A stretch of DNA of 64,000 bases from JANQPA01 sp964548175 (GTDB lineage: Bacteria > Bacteroidota > Bacteroidia > Chitinophagales > Saprospiraceae), in contig CAZJQS010000011.1 in assembly GCA_964548175.1 (NCBI GenBank), forward strand, positions 1-64,000. Direction: 5' to 3'. Below, in pieces: positions 7,843 through 16,164 of this stretch (its first letter is position 1; each line of letters begins with the position of its first letter). Below the pieces are notes generated by a model. The model was not told the origin of the DNA. It searched no databases and saw only the letters and a list, made by a program, of their open reading frames with translations. The translations under genes were made by a program, and so were the position numbers.

Positions 7843-9791
7843 TCACCTTTTCCAATCCAACTTTTGAAGAAACTACTTCGAGAGAATGGCTGGTTACCAA
7901 TGGCATCGGTGGATATGCCGGTTCCACGGTTTGTGGGGCTAATACCCGTCGCTATCACGGCTTGCTGGTAGCAGCTATGCATCCACCCACGGGTCGGCAG
8001 GTACTGGTCTCCAAGGTGCTGGAAAGTATCCAGGTGAAAGGGGAGACCATATCTCTGTCAACTGACCGCTACCCTGGCGTAGTCCATCCCGAGGGTTTTC
8101 GCTATCTCTCAGCTTTTGAGCGTGATCCGCTTCCCAAGGCGATTTATGAAGTGGATGGCTATCAGCTCAGCAAGACCATTTTCATGAAGTATGGTGAAAA
8201 CACTTCAGTCGTAGCGTACGAAAATCTAGGTGAAAAACAGATACAATTACAAATAACCCCCCTGTTCGTAAAACGGGATTACCATAGTCTTTTCCAGGAA
8301 AATTCTTACTTCGATTACTACCACGAAGCCTTATCGGAGCGTAGAATAAAGATTTTTGCCCATTACGGCGCTGAACCACTGTATATCCGATTTACCCAGG
8401 ATAATTATAGAGCTCAACCCGATTGGTACCGTTCTTTTCAATATGAAAAAGAGGATTACCGGGGGTTGGACTTTCAGGAAGATGCACGGAGTATCGGCCG
8501 GGTCGAACTCAGCCTGGCGCCTGGGCAACGGGCTTTTCTGGTGTGTTCTACCGAAGTGGAAGCAATGGAAGGAAACCCTGAAGACTGGATGCAGGAGGAA
8601 ATCGAGCGATTGAAAGCTATTGCCCCAGCTGAGTTGGTAGAACCATTTGTGCGGGACCTGGCTATAAGTGGTGATCAGTTTTTAGTGGAACGCCAATCAG
8701 CAGGTAGTCATACCATCATTGCAGGATATCACTGGTTTACCGATTGGGGCAGAGATACCATGATCGCTATGCGTGGCCTGACAGTAGCCTTGGGGAAAAA
8801 AGAACTTTCCGAGTCCATCATCCGGACTTTTCTGGAATACCTCGATGGCGGGATGATCCCCAACCGTTTTCCTGACCAGGGAGAGACGCCGGAATACAAT
8901 ACGATCGATGCCACCCTTTGGCTATTCGTAGTCCTTTATGAGTTTTACGAACGATTTGAGGACTTGGATTTTATCCGGGAGGTATTTCCCAAGTTAGAGG
9001 AAGTGATCAAAGTCCACTTAAAGGGAGCCAGATATGGCATCCATGTCACAGAAGAGGGCCTGCTGTTCGGCGGGGAAGGACTTGTCCAATTGACTTGGAT
9101 GGACGCCAAAGTCGGTGATTATGTCGTCACTCCAAGGCACGGTTGCCCCGTAGAAATCAATGCATTATGGTACAATGCCTTAGAGGTTTACAACTATTTT
9201 CATAGTAAATTATCCAAGGGAAAAAGTTCTTATAAAGATCATTCCCAGAAAGCCAAAGAAGCTTTTCGCCAATATTTTCTAAACCCAAACGGCTATCTGA
9301 ATGATGTCGTTATTCCCGGCAATTTTGTGGATGCAGCCATACGGCCAAACCAAATTTACGCGCTCAGTCTTCCCTTTTCTCCACTATTGAAAAAAGAATC
9401 TAAGGAAGTATTGGATGTGGTAGAAAAACAGTTGTATACCGGTTTGGGATTACGCTCTCTTACCGCAGATCATCCTGATTTTAAGGCGGTCTACGGAGGA
9501 AATCCCTGGGAACGGGATACGGCCTATCATCAAGGGACGGTCTGGGCGTTTCTTTGGGGAGAATATGCCTTGGCTTACCTCAAATTTCACAAGTTTTCAG
9601 CTACAGCTTGTGCGTCCATTTGGGAAAAATCAGCAAGCCTGCAAGATCACTTTTATCAGGCGGAATGTCTGCATGCCGTTTCGGAGATCTTTGACGGTGG
9701 TGAACCCGGACCAGGAAGAGGCTGTATTCAGCAGGCCTGGTCCATAGGAATGCTACTGAGGGTTTTCCTGGATAAAGACTGGAAATTTTAA
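7839..9791 (+). CDS. glycogen debranching enzyme, amylo-alpha-1,6-glucosidase
   Basis: The 650-aa protein has the bacterial/archaeal GDE architecture. An N-terminal beta domain begins TSREWLVTNGIGGYAGSTVCGANTRRYHGLL, and a GH133-type (alpha/alpha)6 catalytic domain carries GYHWFTDWGRDTMIAMRGL near residue 300, GLLFGGEGLVQLTWMDAKVGD and the terminal DGGEPGPGRGCIQQAWS. It removes alpha-1,6 branch glucose from glycogen limit dextrins in the cytoplasm. Overlap of start and upstream stop (ATGA at 7839-7842) indicates translational coupling to the GH63-like glucosidase. Length and motifs are complete. The glycogen synthesis genes glgA and glgC lie elsewhere in the window. Confidence 0.92.
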   Translation: MITFSNPTFEETTSREWLVTNGIGGYAGSTVCGANTRRYHGLLVAAMHPPTGRQVLVSKVLESIQVKGETISLSTDRYPGVVHPEGFRYLSAFERDPLPKAIYEVDGYQLSKTIFMKYGENTSVVAYENLGEKQIQLQITPLFVKRDYHSLFQENSYFDYYHEALSERRIKIFAHYGAEPLYIRFTQDNYRAQPDWYRSFQYEKEDYRGLDFQEDARSIGRVELSLAPGQRAFLVCSTEVEAMEGNPEDWMQEEIERLKAIAPAELVEPFVRDLAISGDQFLVERQSAGSHTIIAGYHWFTDWGRDTMIAMRGLTVALGKKELSESIIRTFLEYLDGGMIPNRFPDQGETPEYNTIDATLWLFVVLYEFYERFEDLDFIREVFPKLEEVIKVHLKGARYGIHVTEEGLLFGGEGLVQLTWMDAKVGDYVVTPRHGCPVEINALWYNALEVYNYFHSKLSKGKSSYKDHSQKAKEAFRQYFLNPNGYLNDVVIPGNFVDAAIRPNQIYALSLPFSPLLKKESKEVLDVVEKQLYTGLGLRSLTADHPDFKAVYGGNPWERDTAYHQGTVWAFLWGEYALAYLKFHKFSATACASIWEKSASLQDHFYQAECLHAVSEIFDGGEPGPGRGCIQQAWSIGMLLRVFLDKDWKF

Positions 9792-9810
9792 TTTTAAAAA
9801 AAACATACCT

Positions 9811-10293
9811 ATGAAAAGTATAATGATTCTATTGGCCTTTTTTGGGGGCTTGAACCTTCACGCACAATCAGAGGAACTGCGCCAGCAACACTTCAATCTG
9901 AAGGATGATAATCTGGCCATCCAAGGTTATGATCCCGTTTCGTATTTCAACAATACTAGGCCTTTAAAAGGAAAGAAGGGACTCGAACTCAAGCACCAGG
10001 GCGTAATTTACCACTTTGCGAATTCTGCTAACCTAGAGATATTCCGGGCACAACCTGATAAGTACGAACCTGTATGGGGAGGTTGGTGCGGCCACGCCAT
10101 GGCAAAGAGAGGGGAGAAAGTGGCTATTAACCCTACTTGCTTCAAGATCATTGATGGCCGTAATGTCCTCTTTTATAAAACAATTTGGGCCAATGCACTT
10201 GATAATTGGAATGAGGAATTGAAAACGACAGCAGAAGACCTATTAATGAGGGAAGGAGATGCATTTTGGGATAGTACTATCAAACAAAAATAA
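9811..10293 (+). CDS. secreted YHS domain-containing protein
   Basis: The 160-aa precursor has a signal peptide (MKSIMILLAFFGGLNLHAQ). The mature part is a YHS-domain protein: LAIQGYDPVSYFNN is the classic opening, followed by HQGVIYHFANSANLEIFRAQPDKYEPVWGGWCGHAMAKRG. YHS domains are small, often metal-linked modules also seen in copper ATPases; exported versions have no assigned reaction. A cysteine in GGWCGHA and another in NPTCFKI could bind metal or heme. It lies 19 bp after the debranching enzyme and 1 bp before the aquaporin, so it belongs to the same operon. Confidence 0.85.
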   Translation: MKSIMILLAFFGGLNLHAQSEELRQQHFNLKDDNLAIQGYDPVSYFNNTRPLKGKKGLELKHQGVIYHFANSANLEIFRAQPDKYEPVWGGWCGHAMAKRGEKVAINPTCFKIIDGRNVLFYKTIWANALDNWNEELKTTAEDLLMREGDAFWDSTIKQK

Positions 10294-10294
10294 T

Positions 10295-11116
10295 ATGCTC
10301 GAAGCGTTGAATAAAAACTGGCGGTTGTATCTCATCGAGGCCTGGGCTTTGGGGATGTTTATGATCTCTGCAGCTTTATTTGTCATCCTAATCGAACATC
10401 CAGCAATGCCGGTAAGGGGGGCTATAGAAAGCCTTCTTCTACGTCGGCTTTTAATTGGGTTAGCCATGGGTCTGACTGCTGTATTGCTGATCTATTCTGC
10501 CTGGGGCAAACGTTCGGGCGCTCATATGAATCCAGCCGTTACCTTGACCTTTCTGCAACTCGATCGAATCCGCTCAGTTGATGCAGTATGGTACATTCTG
10601 GCGCAATTTATTGGCGGAGTTCTAGCCATCTGGTTAATGAAGGGGTTGTTACTTACCTATCTAGCAGATTTGACAGTTAATTATGTAGTGACCGTTCCAG
10701 GTGTAGATGGTCCCTGGGTGGCCCTGGCTTTGGAAACGTTCTTATCGTTCCTGCTCTTCTTGATGGTTCTGCTGGCTAGCAATCACAGCCGATGGGCCCC
10801 TTACACTGGATATTTAGTTGGAATCCTGTTAACCGTTTTTATAGGCTGGGAAGCTCCCTATTCCGGCATGAGCATAAACCCGGCAAGAACGGTGGCTTCC
10901 GCCCTCCCTGCTAGTATCTGGACGGCCTGGTGGTTATACTTTGTAGGACCTATTATAGGCATGCAACTCGCAGGTTGGTGTTATCGCCGCTACTATCGAT
11001 ATACTCATGATGGAGAATGCCTGACTATGAAGTGCCATTTGTCGGGAGAAAAACACAATTGCCCCACCTATGAGGTATTAGGACCAAAAGATCAATTAAA
11101 AAAATTAACACAATGA
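10295..11116 (+). CDS. aquaporin / MIP family channel
   Basis: Starting at the ATG at 10295, one base after the YHS stop, the 273-aa protein has six predicted membrane helices and both half-helix signatures: AHMNPAVTL near residue 79 and SINPARTVASAL near residue 195. These define major intrinsic proteins (water or glycerol channels). The in-frame ATG at 10259 lies inside the upstream gene and is less likely. The last 40 residues form a soluble tail with Cys and His residues. Water or glycerol selectivity is not decided here. It overlaps the next SDR gene by 4 bp. Presence in a glucosidase/redox operon fits an osmotic or peroxide-stress role. Confidence 0.9.
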   Translation: MLEALNKNWRLYLIEAWALGMFMISAALFVILIEHPAMPVRGAIESLLLRRLLIGLAMGLTAVLLIYSAWGKRSGAHMNPAVTLTFLQLDRIRSVDAVWYILAQFIGGVLAIWLMKGLLLTYLADLTVNYVVTVPGVDGPWVALALETFLSFLLFLMVLLASNHSRWAPYTGYLVGILLTVFIGWEAPYSGMSINPARTVASALPASIWTAWWLYFVGPIIGMQLAGWCYRRYYRYTHDGECLTMKCHLSGEKHNCPTYEVLGPKDQLKKLTQ

Positions 11117-11799
11117 AAAAATCAATCTTGATTACAGGAGTTTCAGGGAGTTTGGGAAATACGGTCTGGCGTCGACTGGCTGCTGCTGAATATCATATTC
11201 TGGCGCCCGTTAGATCTCAAAGAAGTGTAGATGCTCTTCAAAGTGAAGAAGTAGCAGCTACTATTTTAAACTTAACTGATGAAGAGGCCGTGCGAACTTA
11301 TGTCAAAGAAGCCAAAGAAAAATGGAATGTTGTTGGTGCTGTAATGCTGGCGGGCGGTTTTAGTGCCGGCGATCTTCTGTCTACTGATAAAGATACGCTG
11401 GGTAAAATGTTCGCGCTTAACTTTGAAACCACCTTTTATTTGGTTCGAGAACTAATTCCTGTTTTTGAGCAGCGCGGAGGGGGCCGGTTTATTTTTATCG
11501 GAAGCAAAGCAGCCCTGGAACCCGAAGAAGGCAAAAATGAAGTGGCCTACACTTTATCAAAACAATTAATCTTCCATTTGGCGGAGCTCGTCAATGCCCA
11601 TGGAAAAGGAAAAGGTATTGATGCCACTGTCATTGTACCTAGTATTATTGACACCCAAAAAAACCGACAGTTTTTGCCTGATGCCGACTTTGCCAAATGG
11701 GTGAGCCCGGAGGCGATCGCAGATACCATGTGTTTTGCTCTATCCGAGGCAGGACGGCAAATGCGTAATAGTATTTTGAAATTATACAATGAGTCCTAA
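11113..11799 (+). CDS. SDR family NAD(P)-dependent oxidoreductase
   Basis: This 228-aa short-chain dehydrogenase has the glycine-rich motif ITGVSGSLGNT at residues 7-17, a strand FIFIGSKAALEP holding the catalytic Ser, and YxxxK at Y146 and K150 (VAYTLSKQL). The NNAG block is replaced by LAGGFSAGDL, so it is a divergent member. The start overlaps the aquaporin stop (ATGA). Substrate unknown. All core catalytic residues appear present. Confidence 0.85.
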   Translation: MKKSILITGVSGSLGNTVWRRLAAAEYHILAPVRSQRSVDALQSEEVAATILNLTDEEAVRTYVKEAKEKWNVVGAVMLAGGFSAGDLLSTDKDTLGKMFALNFETTFYLVRELIPVFEQRGGGRFIFIGSKAALEPEEGKNEVAYTLSKQLIFHLAELVNAHGKGKGIDATVIVPSIIDTQKNRQFLPDADFAKWVSPEAIADTMCFALSEAGRQMRNSILKLYNES

Positions 11800-11819
11800 T
11801 CCTCGAAAAAAGCATTAAA

Positions 11820-12233
11820 ATGAATCCAGTACACCAAGACAAATTGCAAAAATTCAGGAGACCGGTTCAATTAACGGTAGTTAAAGAGAAAAAAAACAAC
11901 GCCTCTTCCCGCTTCAAAATTTTGAATGAAGAAATCACTTTTTGGGAAGAGGAAGCCGCCGTGTTTCAAAAAATGGTCCGCCTGAGAAGGAATGACTTCT
12001 CTCATGATAAACGAATAGAACTAAGTAAATGGGAAGACGAACTGAATTACCTGATCCAAAAAGTATTTCCGGGCTACAGGAATCTACTCACCGAAGTGGC
12101 CCAATCTGCCAATGATCAAGCTGACCTTATCCGGCTTGAAAAACGGCAAGAGAAACTCCGACACAGCTATTATCGACTAAAGAAACAATTATTACCTTTT
12201 CTTCCATCAAAGATCAAACTAATAATCTGGTAA
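11820..12233 (+). CDS. hypothetical protein, charged and helical
   Basis: This 137-aa cytoplasmic protein is not recognised. The sequence is rich in Lys, Glu and Leu with a probable coiled coil (ILNEEITFWEEEAAVFQKMVRL, and later LIRLEKRQEKLRHSYYRLKKQL). It has no signal peptide or membrane segment. Its start lies 20 bp after the SDR stop and its stop 3 bp before the MsrBA gene, so it is firmly inside the operon. Similar small helical proteins accompany stress operons in Bacteroidota, but a function cannot be given. Confidence 0.7.
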   Translation: MNPVHQDKLQKFRRPVQLTVVKEKKNNASSRFKILNEEITFWEEEAAVFQKMVRLRRNDFSHDKRIELSKWEDELNYLIQKVFPGYRNLLTEVAQSANDQADLIRLEKRQEKLRHSYYRLKKQLLPFLPSKIKLIIW

Positions 12234-12236
12234 ATT

Positions 12237-13340
12237 ATGAAGACAAATTCATTAATAGCTTTTTTGCTATTCATGAGCCTATTCCAATTTCAGGCCTGCG
12301 CCCAACAAGATAAAAGTAAAATTCTTTCAGATTTCCCACCGGTAATTACTGAACCAACAAAGTATTATGAGTTGGCTCAAAAAGAGAAGTATGTCATCCT
12401 GGAAAAGGGTACTGAGTGGGCATTTTCGGGTGCATTTCATGCATCCAAAGAAAAAGGAACTTATATCCGTAAACAATGCAACCAACCTCTATTTCAATCA
12501 GATGCTAAGTTTAATTCCGGTACTGGATGGCCCAGCTTTGATGAATACCTTTCCGATTCAGTGGAGGAGGTCCCTGATAAAGATGGTCATCGTACAGAAA
12601 TCATCTGCTCCAATTGTAAGGGCCATCTCGGCCATGTATTCTTTGGAGAGGGCTTCACATCCAAACAAACCAGGCATTGCGTCAACTCGGTAAGTCTGAA
12701 TTTTGTACCTCAATTTTCCGAATCTTCGGAGGAAAAATTACCGGATACAGAGGTACAACCACTTTCAGAATATGTGCAGGGAAAAGGGTATGAACAATAC
12801 GAACAAGCTACCTTCGCTGGTGGATGTTTCTGGTGTACAGAAGCTTCATTTGAGCTGTTGCGAGGTACCGTAGACGTCATAAGTGGTTATATAGGTGGAG
12901 AAGAAAGAAATCCTTCCTATGAGCAAGTTAGTTCAGGGAAAACAGGACATGCCGAAGCTACTGCTATTTTCTATGATCCTCAAATCGTAAGCTTTGAAAC
13001 CTTACTTGAGGTTTTCTTTATTGCTCATGACCCTACCCAGCTCAATCGACAGGGGCCTGATGTAGGTAGGCAATACCGATCGGTCATCTTTTATCATAAT
13101 AAGGCGCAAAAAAATAGCGCTAAGGCTTTTATCAAAAAAATGGGACAGTCTGGAAAATTCAGCAAGCCAATCGTAACAGAGCTATCGCCTTACAGCGATT
13201 TTTGGGTAGCTGAGAGATATCACCAAGATTACTATCTCAACAATCCAGAAAATCCTTATATCCAAAAGGTTAGCCGACCAAAAGTTGAAAAAGTTAAGAA
13301 AACATTTTCTGATCTATTAAAGGATCAATTCCGACAATAA
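12237..13340 (+). CDS. msrBA: bifunctional peptide methionine sulfoxide reductase MsrB-MsrA, lipoprotein
   Basis: The 367-aa precursor has a lipoprotein signal (FQFQAC, Cys near 21), so it acts outside the inner membrane. The order is MsrB (about 33-160) then MsrA (about 188-355). MsrB has FNSGTGWPSF, GHLGHVFFGEG and the nucleophile C148 in RHCVNS. MsrA has the GCFWCTE active site with C197. Together they repair R- and S-methionine sulfoxide. MsrB normally binds zinc through two CxxC pairs: the second (C124, C127) is intact, but the first is reduced to R78-K-Q-C81, where Arg replaces Cys. It sits beside DoxX and a Rieske/ferric-reductase gene that could supply electrons. Confidence 0.9.
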   Translation: MKTNSLIAFLLFMSLFQFQACAQQDKSKILSDFPPVITEPTKYYELAQKEKYVILEKGTEWAFSGAFHASKEKGTYIRKQCNQPLFQSDAKFNSGTGWPSFDEYLSDSVEEVPDKDGHRTEIICSNCKGHLGHVFFGEGFTSKQTRHCVNSVSLNFVPQFSESSEEKLPDTEVQPLSEYVQGKGYEQYEQATFAGGCFWCTEASFELLRGTVDVISGYIGGEERNPSYEQVSSGKTGHAEATAIFYDPQIVSFETLLEVFFIAHDPTQLNRQGPDVGRQYRSVIFYHNKAQKNSAKAFIKKMGQSGKFSKPIVTELSPYSDFWVAERYHQDYYLNNPENPYIQKVSRPKVEKVKKTFSDLLKDQFRQ

Positions 13341-13407
13341 TGTGCATAGTGCCTTGCCAAAAGTGAACTCATTTTATGACACCCATTTTCTGGGATAAAA
13401 AATTTTT

Positions 13408-13812
13408 ATGAAAACGAACAATATTCTTTCTTGGATTTTTCGCCTGATTGCAGCGATCATTTTGTTACAAACCTTATTTTACAAATTTACCGCAGCGCCA
13501 GAGAGCGTTTATATCTTTACTGAACTGGGGCTAGAACCCTGGGGCAGAATTGGAGTAGGTGTAGCTGAGCTTATTGTCGGCATTCTTTTACTTGTTCCTC
13601 GTATGGCATGGTTAGGTGCGGTTGGGGGAATCGGTGTTATCGCCAGTGCTATTTTTGCTCACCTGTCCAAATTAGGAATCGACGTACAAGGTGACGGTGG
13701 AACATTATTCTTTATGGCCATGGCCGTATTCGTAAGCTGCCTAATAGTCCTTTACCTTCACCGAGCGGACTTACAGCGTTTTTTGCAAACGAAAAAGTTG
13801 GTTAAAGTATAA
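13408..13812 (+). CDS. DoxX-like membrane protein
   Basis: This 134-aa protein has four hydrophobic helices and the DoxX/MauE-type pattern: an N-terminal helix SWIFRLIAAIILLQTLFYKFTAAPES, then GVAELIVGILLLVPR and a third helix with GGIGVIASAIFAHLSKLG. DoxX-family proteins are small quinone- or thiol-linked membrane proteins; related ones work with periplasmic sulfur redox enzymes. It lies 67 bp behind the MsrBA gene, so a link to reductant supply is plausible but unproven. Confidence 0.75.
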   Translation: MKTNNILSWIFRLIAAIILLQTLFYKFTAAPESVYIFTELGLEPWGRIGVGVAELIVGILLLVPRMAWLGAVGGIGVIASAIFAHLSKLGIDVQGDGGTLFFMAMAVFVSCLIVLYLHRADLQRFLQTKKLVKV

Positions 13813-13863
13813 TCGCTAATACAGCAGCCCGAATTAAGGAAGACCAATTTAAAAATATGTAAA

Positions 13864-14073
13864 ATGCTGATTGCGAAAATATTTATTTACGCTTTTTATT
13901 TATATCTGCTGATCGGCCTGCTATTTGCCATTTGGTTCGCTTTCCGTAGCGTATCCAGGGTGGACGCAGGCATGAAAGAAGCCAACTGGAAAGTGCGGCT
14001 GTTGCTGCTGCCCGGATCAATGGCTTTTTGGCCGGTATTGTTGAGAAAAATCATAAAATCGAAGGAATTATGA
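13864..14073 (+). CDS. small membrane protein of unknown function
   Basis: A 69-aa protein with one strong N-terminal transmembrane helix (IFIYAFYLYLLIGLLFAIWFAF), a charged stretch (RSVSRVDAGMKEANWKVR) and a second hydrophobic segment (LLLLPGSMAFWPVLL) ending in basic residues. Its stop TGA overlaps the next start (ATGA at 14070-14073), so it is translated with the next two genes. No family is recognised; position suggests a subunit of, or a chaperone for, the adjacent ferric-reductase/Rieske protein. Confidence 0.65.
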   Translation: MLIAKIFIYAFYLYLLIGLLFAIWFAFRSVSRVDAGMKEANWKVRLLLLPGSMAFWPVLLRKIIKSKEL

Positions 14074-14261
14074 TACTTACTTTGCGAAAACGGCATCGGC
14101 AAATCTGGTTGATTTTAGCAATCATCCTGCCTCTTCTCTTTGTAGCGGCAGTATTGGTCATTCCACGGCCGGTTTACCAGGAAAAACTGTACCAAAATAC
14201 AGAAAAGGAGACACCGACACCAACCGCTTCACCTAAACAGGAAAAAGATCAAAATCAATGA
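14070..14261 (+). CDS. small single-span membrane protein
   Basis: Starting at the ATG at 14070, which overlaps the previous stop, this is a 63-aa protein with one helix (IWLILAIILPLLFVAAVLVIP) and a polar C-terminal tail rich in Thr, Pro, Lys and Gln. The upstream in-frame start at 14028 would run through the previous gene and is unlikely. Its stop overlaps the start of the next gene by 4 bp. It is unrecognised; the gene order implies that it belongs to a membrane electron-transfer unit. Confidence 0.6.
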   Translation: MILTLRKRHRQIWLILAIILPLLFVAAVLVIPRPVYQEKLYQNTEKETPTPTASPKQEKDQNQ

Positions 14262-15293
14262 GCACTAATTATGCACCCGTACTTTGGAACCGGCAAAAGC
14301 GCAGATACGACCAAATCATGCTCGGTTTGGTAGGCCTTTACCTACTCGTCTTTGCAGGATTGAATTTTCTAACCCACCCCAATATTTCGCCAGAGACGTT
14401 AATCATCAGAGCCACGGGTAACACTGGCTTTTCTGATGCTTCATATCATTCTGAGCATAGGCCCACTCTGCCGAATTAATCGCCAATTTTTGCCGCTATT
14501 ATACAACCGGCGTCATCTAGGCGTGACGATGTTCCTCGTCGCACTAACCCATGGCATATTTAATATCATTCAATTTCATGCACTGGGTAATGTAGATCCT
14601 TTACCTTCTTTATTTACCTCCAATATCCACTATGGTTCACTAGCGGATTTCCCCTTTCAGATCCTGGGCTTTTTTGCTTTGCTGATCCTATTCCTCATGG
14701 CAGCCACCAGTCACGATTTTTGGTTAAACAACCTCAGTCCGAAAGTGTGGAAATCCCTACACATGATGGTTTACGTGGCCTATGCACTGCTGGTCTTTCA
14801 CGTCATGTTAGGGGTTATACAGCTGGAAAGCTCACCGGTGTGGATCGGACTGACGGCCCTTGGTATGATTTGGATAAATGGTTTGCATGTATGGGCTGGT
14901 TTTAAGGAAAAAAATAAAGAACAACATCCGAAAGAATCGGATGCGGACGGTTTCGTAAAGGTGTGTGCAGTAAATGAAATTGAAGAAAACCGGGCAAAAA
15001 TAGTACTCGTTCGCGATCAGAATATCGCCATTTTCAAGTATGACGGAAAGTTGTCAGCCGTTAGTAATATTTGCCGCCACCAAAATGGGCCGCTGGGTGA
15101 AGGTGAAATTGTAGATGGCTGCATCACCTGTCCATGGCACGGTTATCAATATCTGCCGGAAAACGGTCAATCTCCCCCTCCTTTTAAGGAAAAACTGGAG
15201 ACTTATGATGTGAAACTGGTAGGGCAATCGGTTTATGTAAACCCAACCCCCTATCCGGAGGGGACCGAACGCCCAGCTGCTATTATTCCTTAA
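14258..15293 (+). pseudogene. ferric reductase-like transmembrane / Rieske [2Fe-2S] protein, frameshifted
   Basis: Two overlapping frames make one protein: 14258-14479 (start to NTGF, then out of frame) and 14436-15293 (LMLHIILSIGPLCRINR onward). Removing one T from the TTTT run at 14429-14432 restores a continuous protein of about 345 aa. The N-terminal part has helices with His residues (MLHIILSIG, LVALTHGIFNIIQ, LHMMVYVAYALLVFHVML) like the ferric reductase/YedZ heme-membrane fold. The C-terminal part has a Rieske domain with SNICRHQNGPL and CITCPWHGYQY (CxH and CxxH ligands intact). It would pass electrons across or along the membrane. The shift may be a real mutation or an assembly error. 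Confidence 0.85.
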
Positions 15294-15312
15294 TTTCAAA
15301 GCACTTTTAATA

Positions 15313-16164
15313 ATGAGTGATAAGAACTTCAATCAGCAAAACTTTTATATAGGATGGCAGGAAAAGGCGCCTACGCCTTACGCCAGGGCAGTTAAACGGT
15401 TTGTAGGGATGGCCGTAATCCTGGTTTTATTAACAGCTACTTTGCTGGTTCTCACTCAGCGTGGCTTTGTAGATTCTGTTTTTGAATTAGGTAAATTGAG
15501 CACCCATGAAGGGATACTTGTAAAAGCACCTGTACCCATGCTGAAAGTACCGGCTGGAAGCAAGGCAAATGGGACACCCCTTTACAACAGCATGCTGCTG
15601 GTCGGATTCGGCAAGTTTGGTGCAGAAGCTACCCTCGCCGAAATCGAAGAAGCCCAGGAGCAGGATTTGGGAGGAAAAATGATAAAGTTAGAAGGCACTT
15701 TGATACATTATCAGGGGAAAAAAGCATTGGAATTGACAAAAGGTGTAAATGCCTTCGTCAGTTTTTCAGAGGATAAAGTAGACTATCAAAAACAAAAAAT
15801 AAGTTTTGGTCTAGTCCGCTTCCGGGGAGAGATTCTGGATGCTAAATGTGCTTTGGGCGTTATGAAACCCGGTTATGGCAAGCCCCATCGCTCCTGCGCT
15901 GTGCGATGTATTTCCGGCGGGATACCACCTATATTGAGAGTCACAAAAAAAACTGGCGAAGCTAATTATTGTATTGTGGTGATGGAAAACGGACAGCCTG
16001 CGAATGAAGAGCTGTTGACTTTTGTGGCTGATCAGGTGCAGCTTTGCGGACGCCTCGAACAGCAAGATGATTGGTTGGTGCTGTACACCGACCCCAAAAG
16101 TGATATCTATCGGCTAAACCCCTATTGGATTCAAGGGGAAATACCTATGTGTAATACAAAGTGA
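15313..16164 (+). CDS. membrane-anchored protein with conserved cysteine cluster
   Basis: This 283-aa protein has a short cytoplasmic head, one helix (MAVILVLLTATLLVL, about 34-48) and a large outward domain. A block near residues 175-206 (GEILDAKCALGVMKPG, then HRSCAVRCISGGIPP) holds C179, C195 and C199 with a His, suggesting metal or cofactor binding. Further cysteines occur at CIVV, LCGR and MCN. It follows the Rieske/ferric-reductase gene by 19 bp, so the two likely form one complex. I do not recognise a named family; a periplasmic electron acceptor or donor is inference. Confidence 0.7.
   Translation: MSDKNFNQQNFYIGWQEKAPTPYARAVKRFVGMAVILVLLTATLLVLTQRGFVDSVFELGKLSTHEGILVKAPVPMLKVPAGSKANGTPLYNSMLLVGFGKFGAEATLAEIEEAQEQDLGGKMIKLEGTLIHYQGKKALELTKGVNAFVSFSEDKVDYQKQKISFGLVRFRGEILDAKCALGVMKPGYGKPHRSCAVRCISGGIPPILRVTKKTGEANYCIVVMENGQPANEELLTFVADQVQLCGRLEQQDDWLVLYTDPKSDIYRLNPYWIQGEIPMCNTK

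Noticed and set aside
14429..14432. Programmed ribosomal frameshifting in the ferric-reductase/Rieske gene
   Set aside because: The TTTT run is short, with no slippery heptamer or clear downstream pseudoknot; a mutation or sequence error is simpler.
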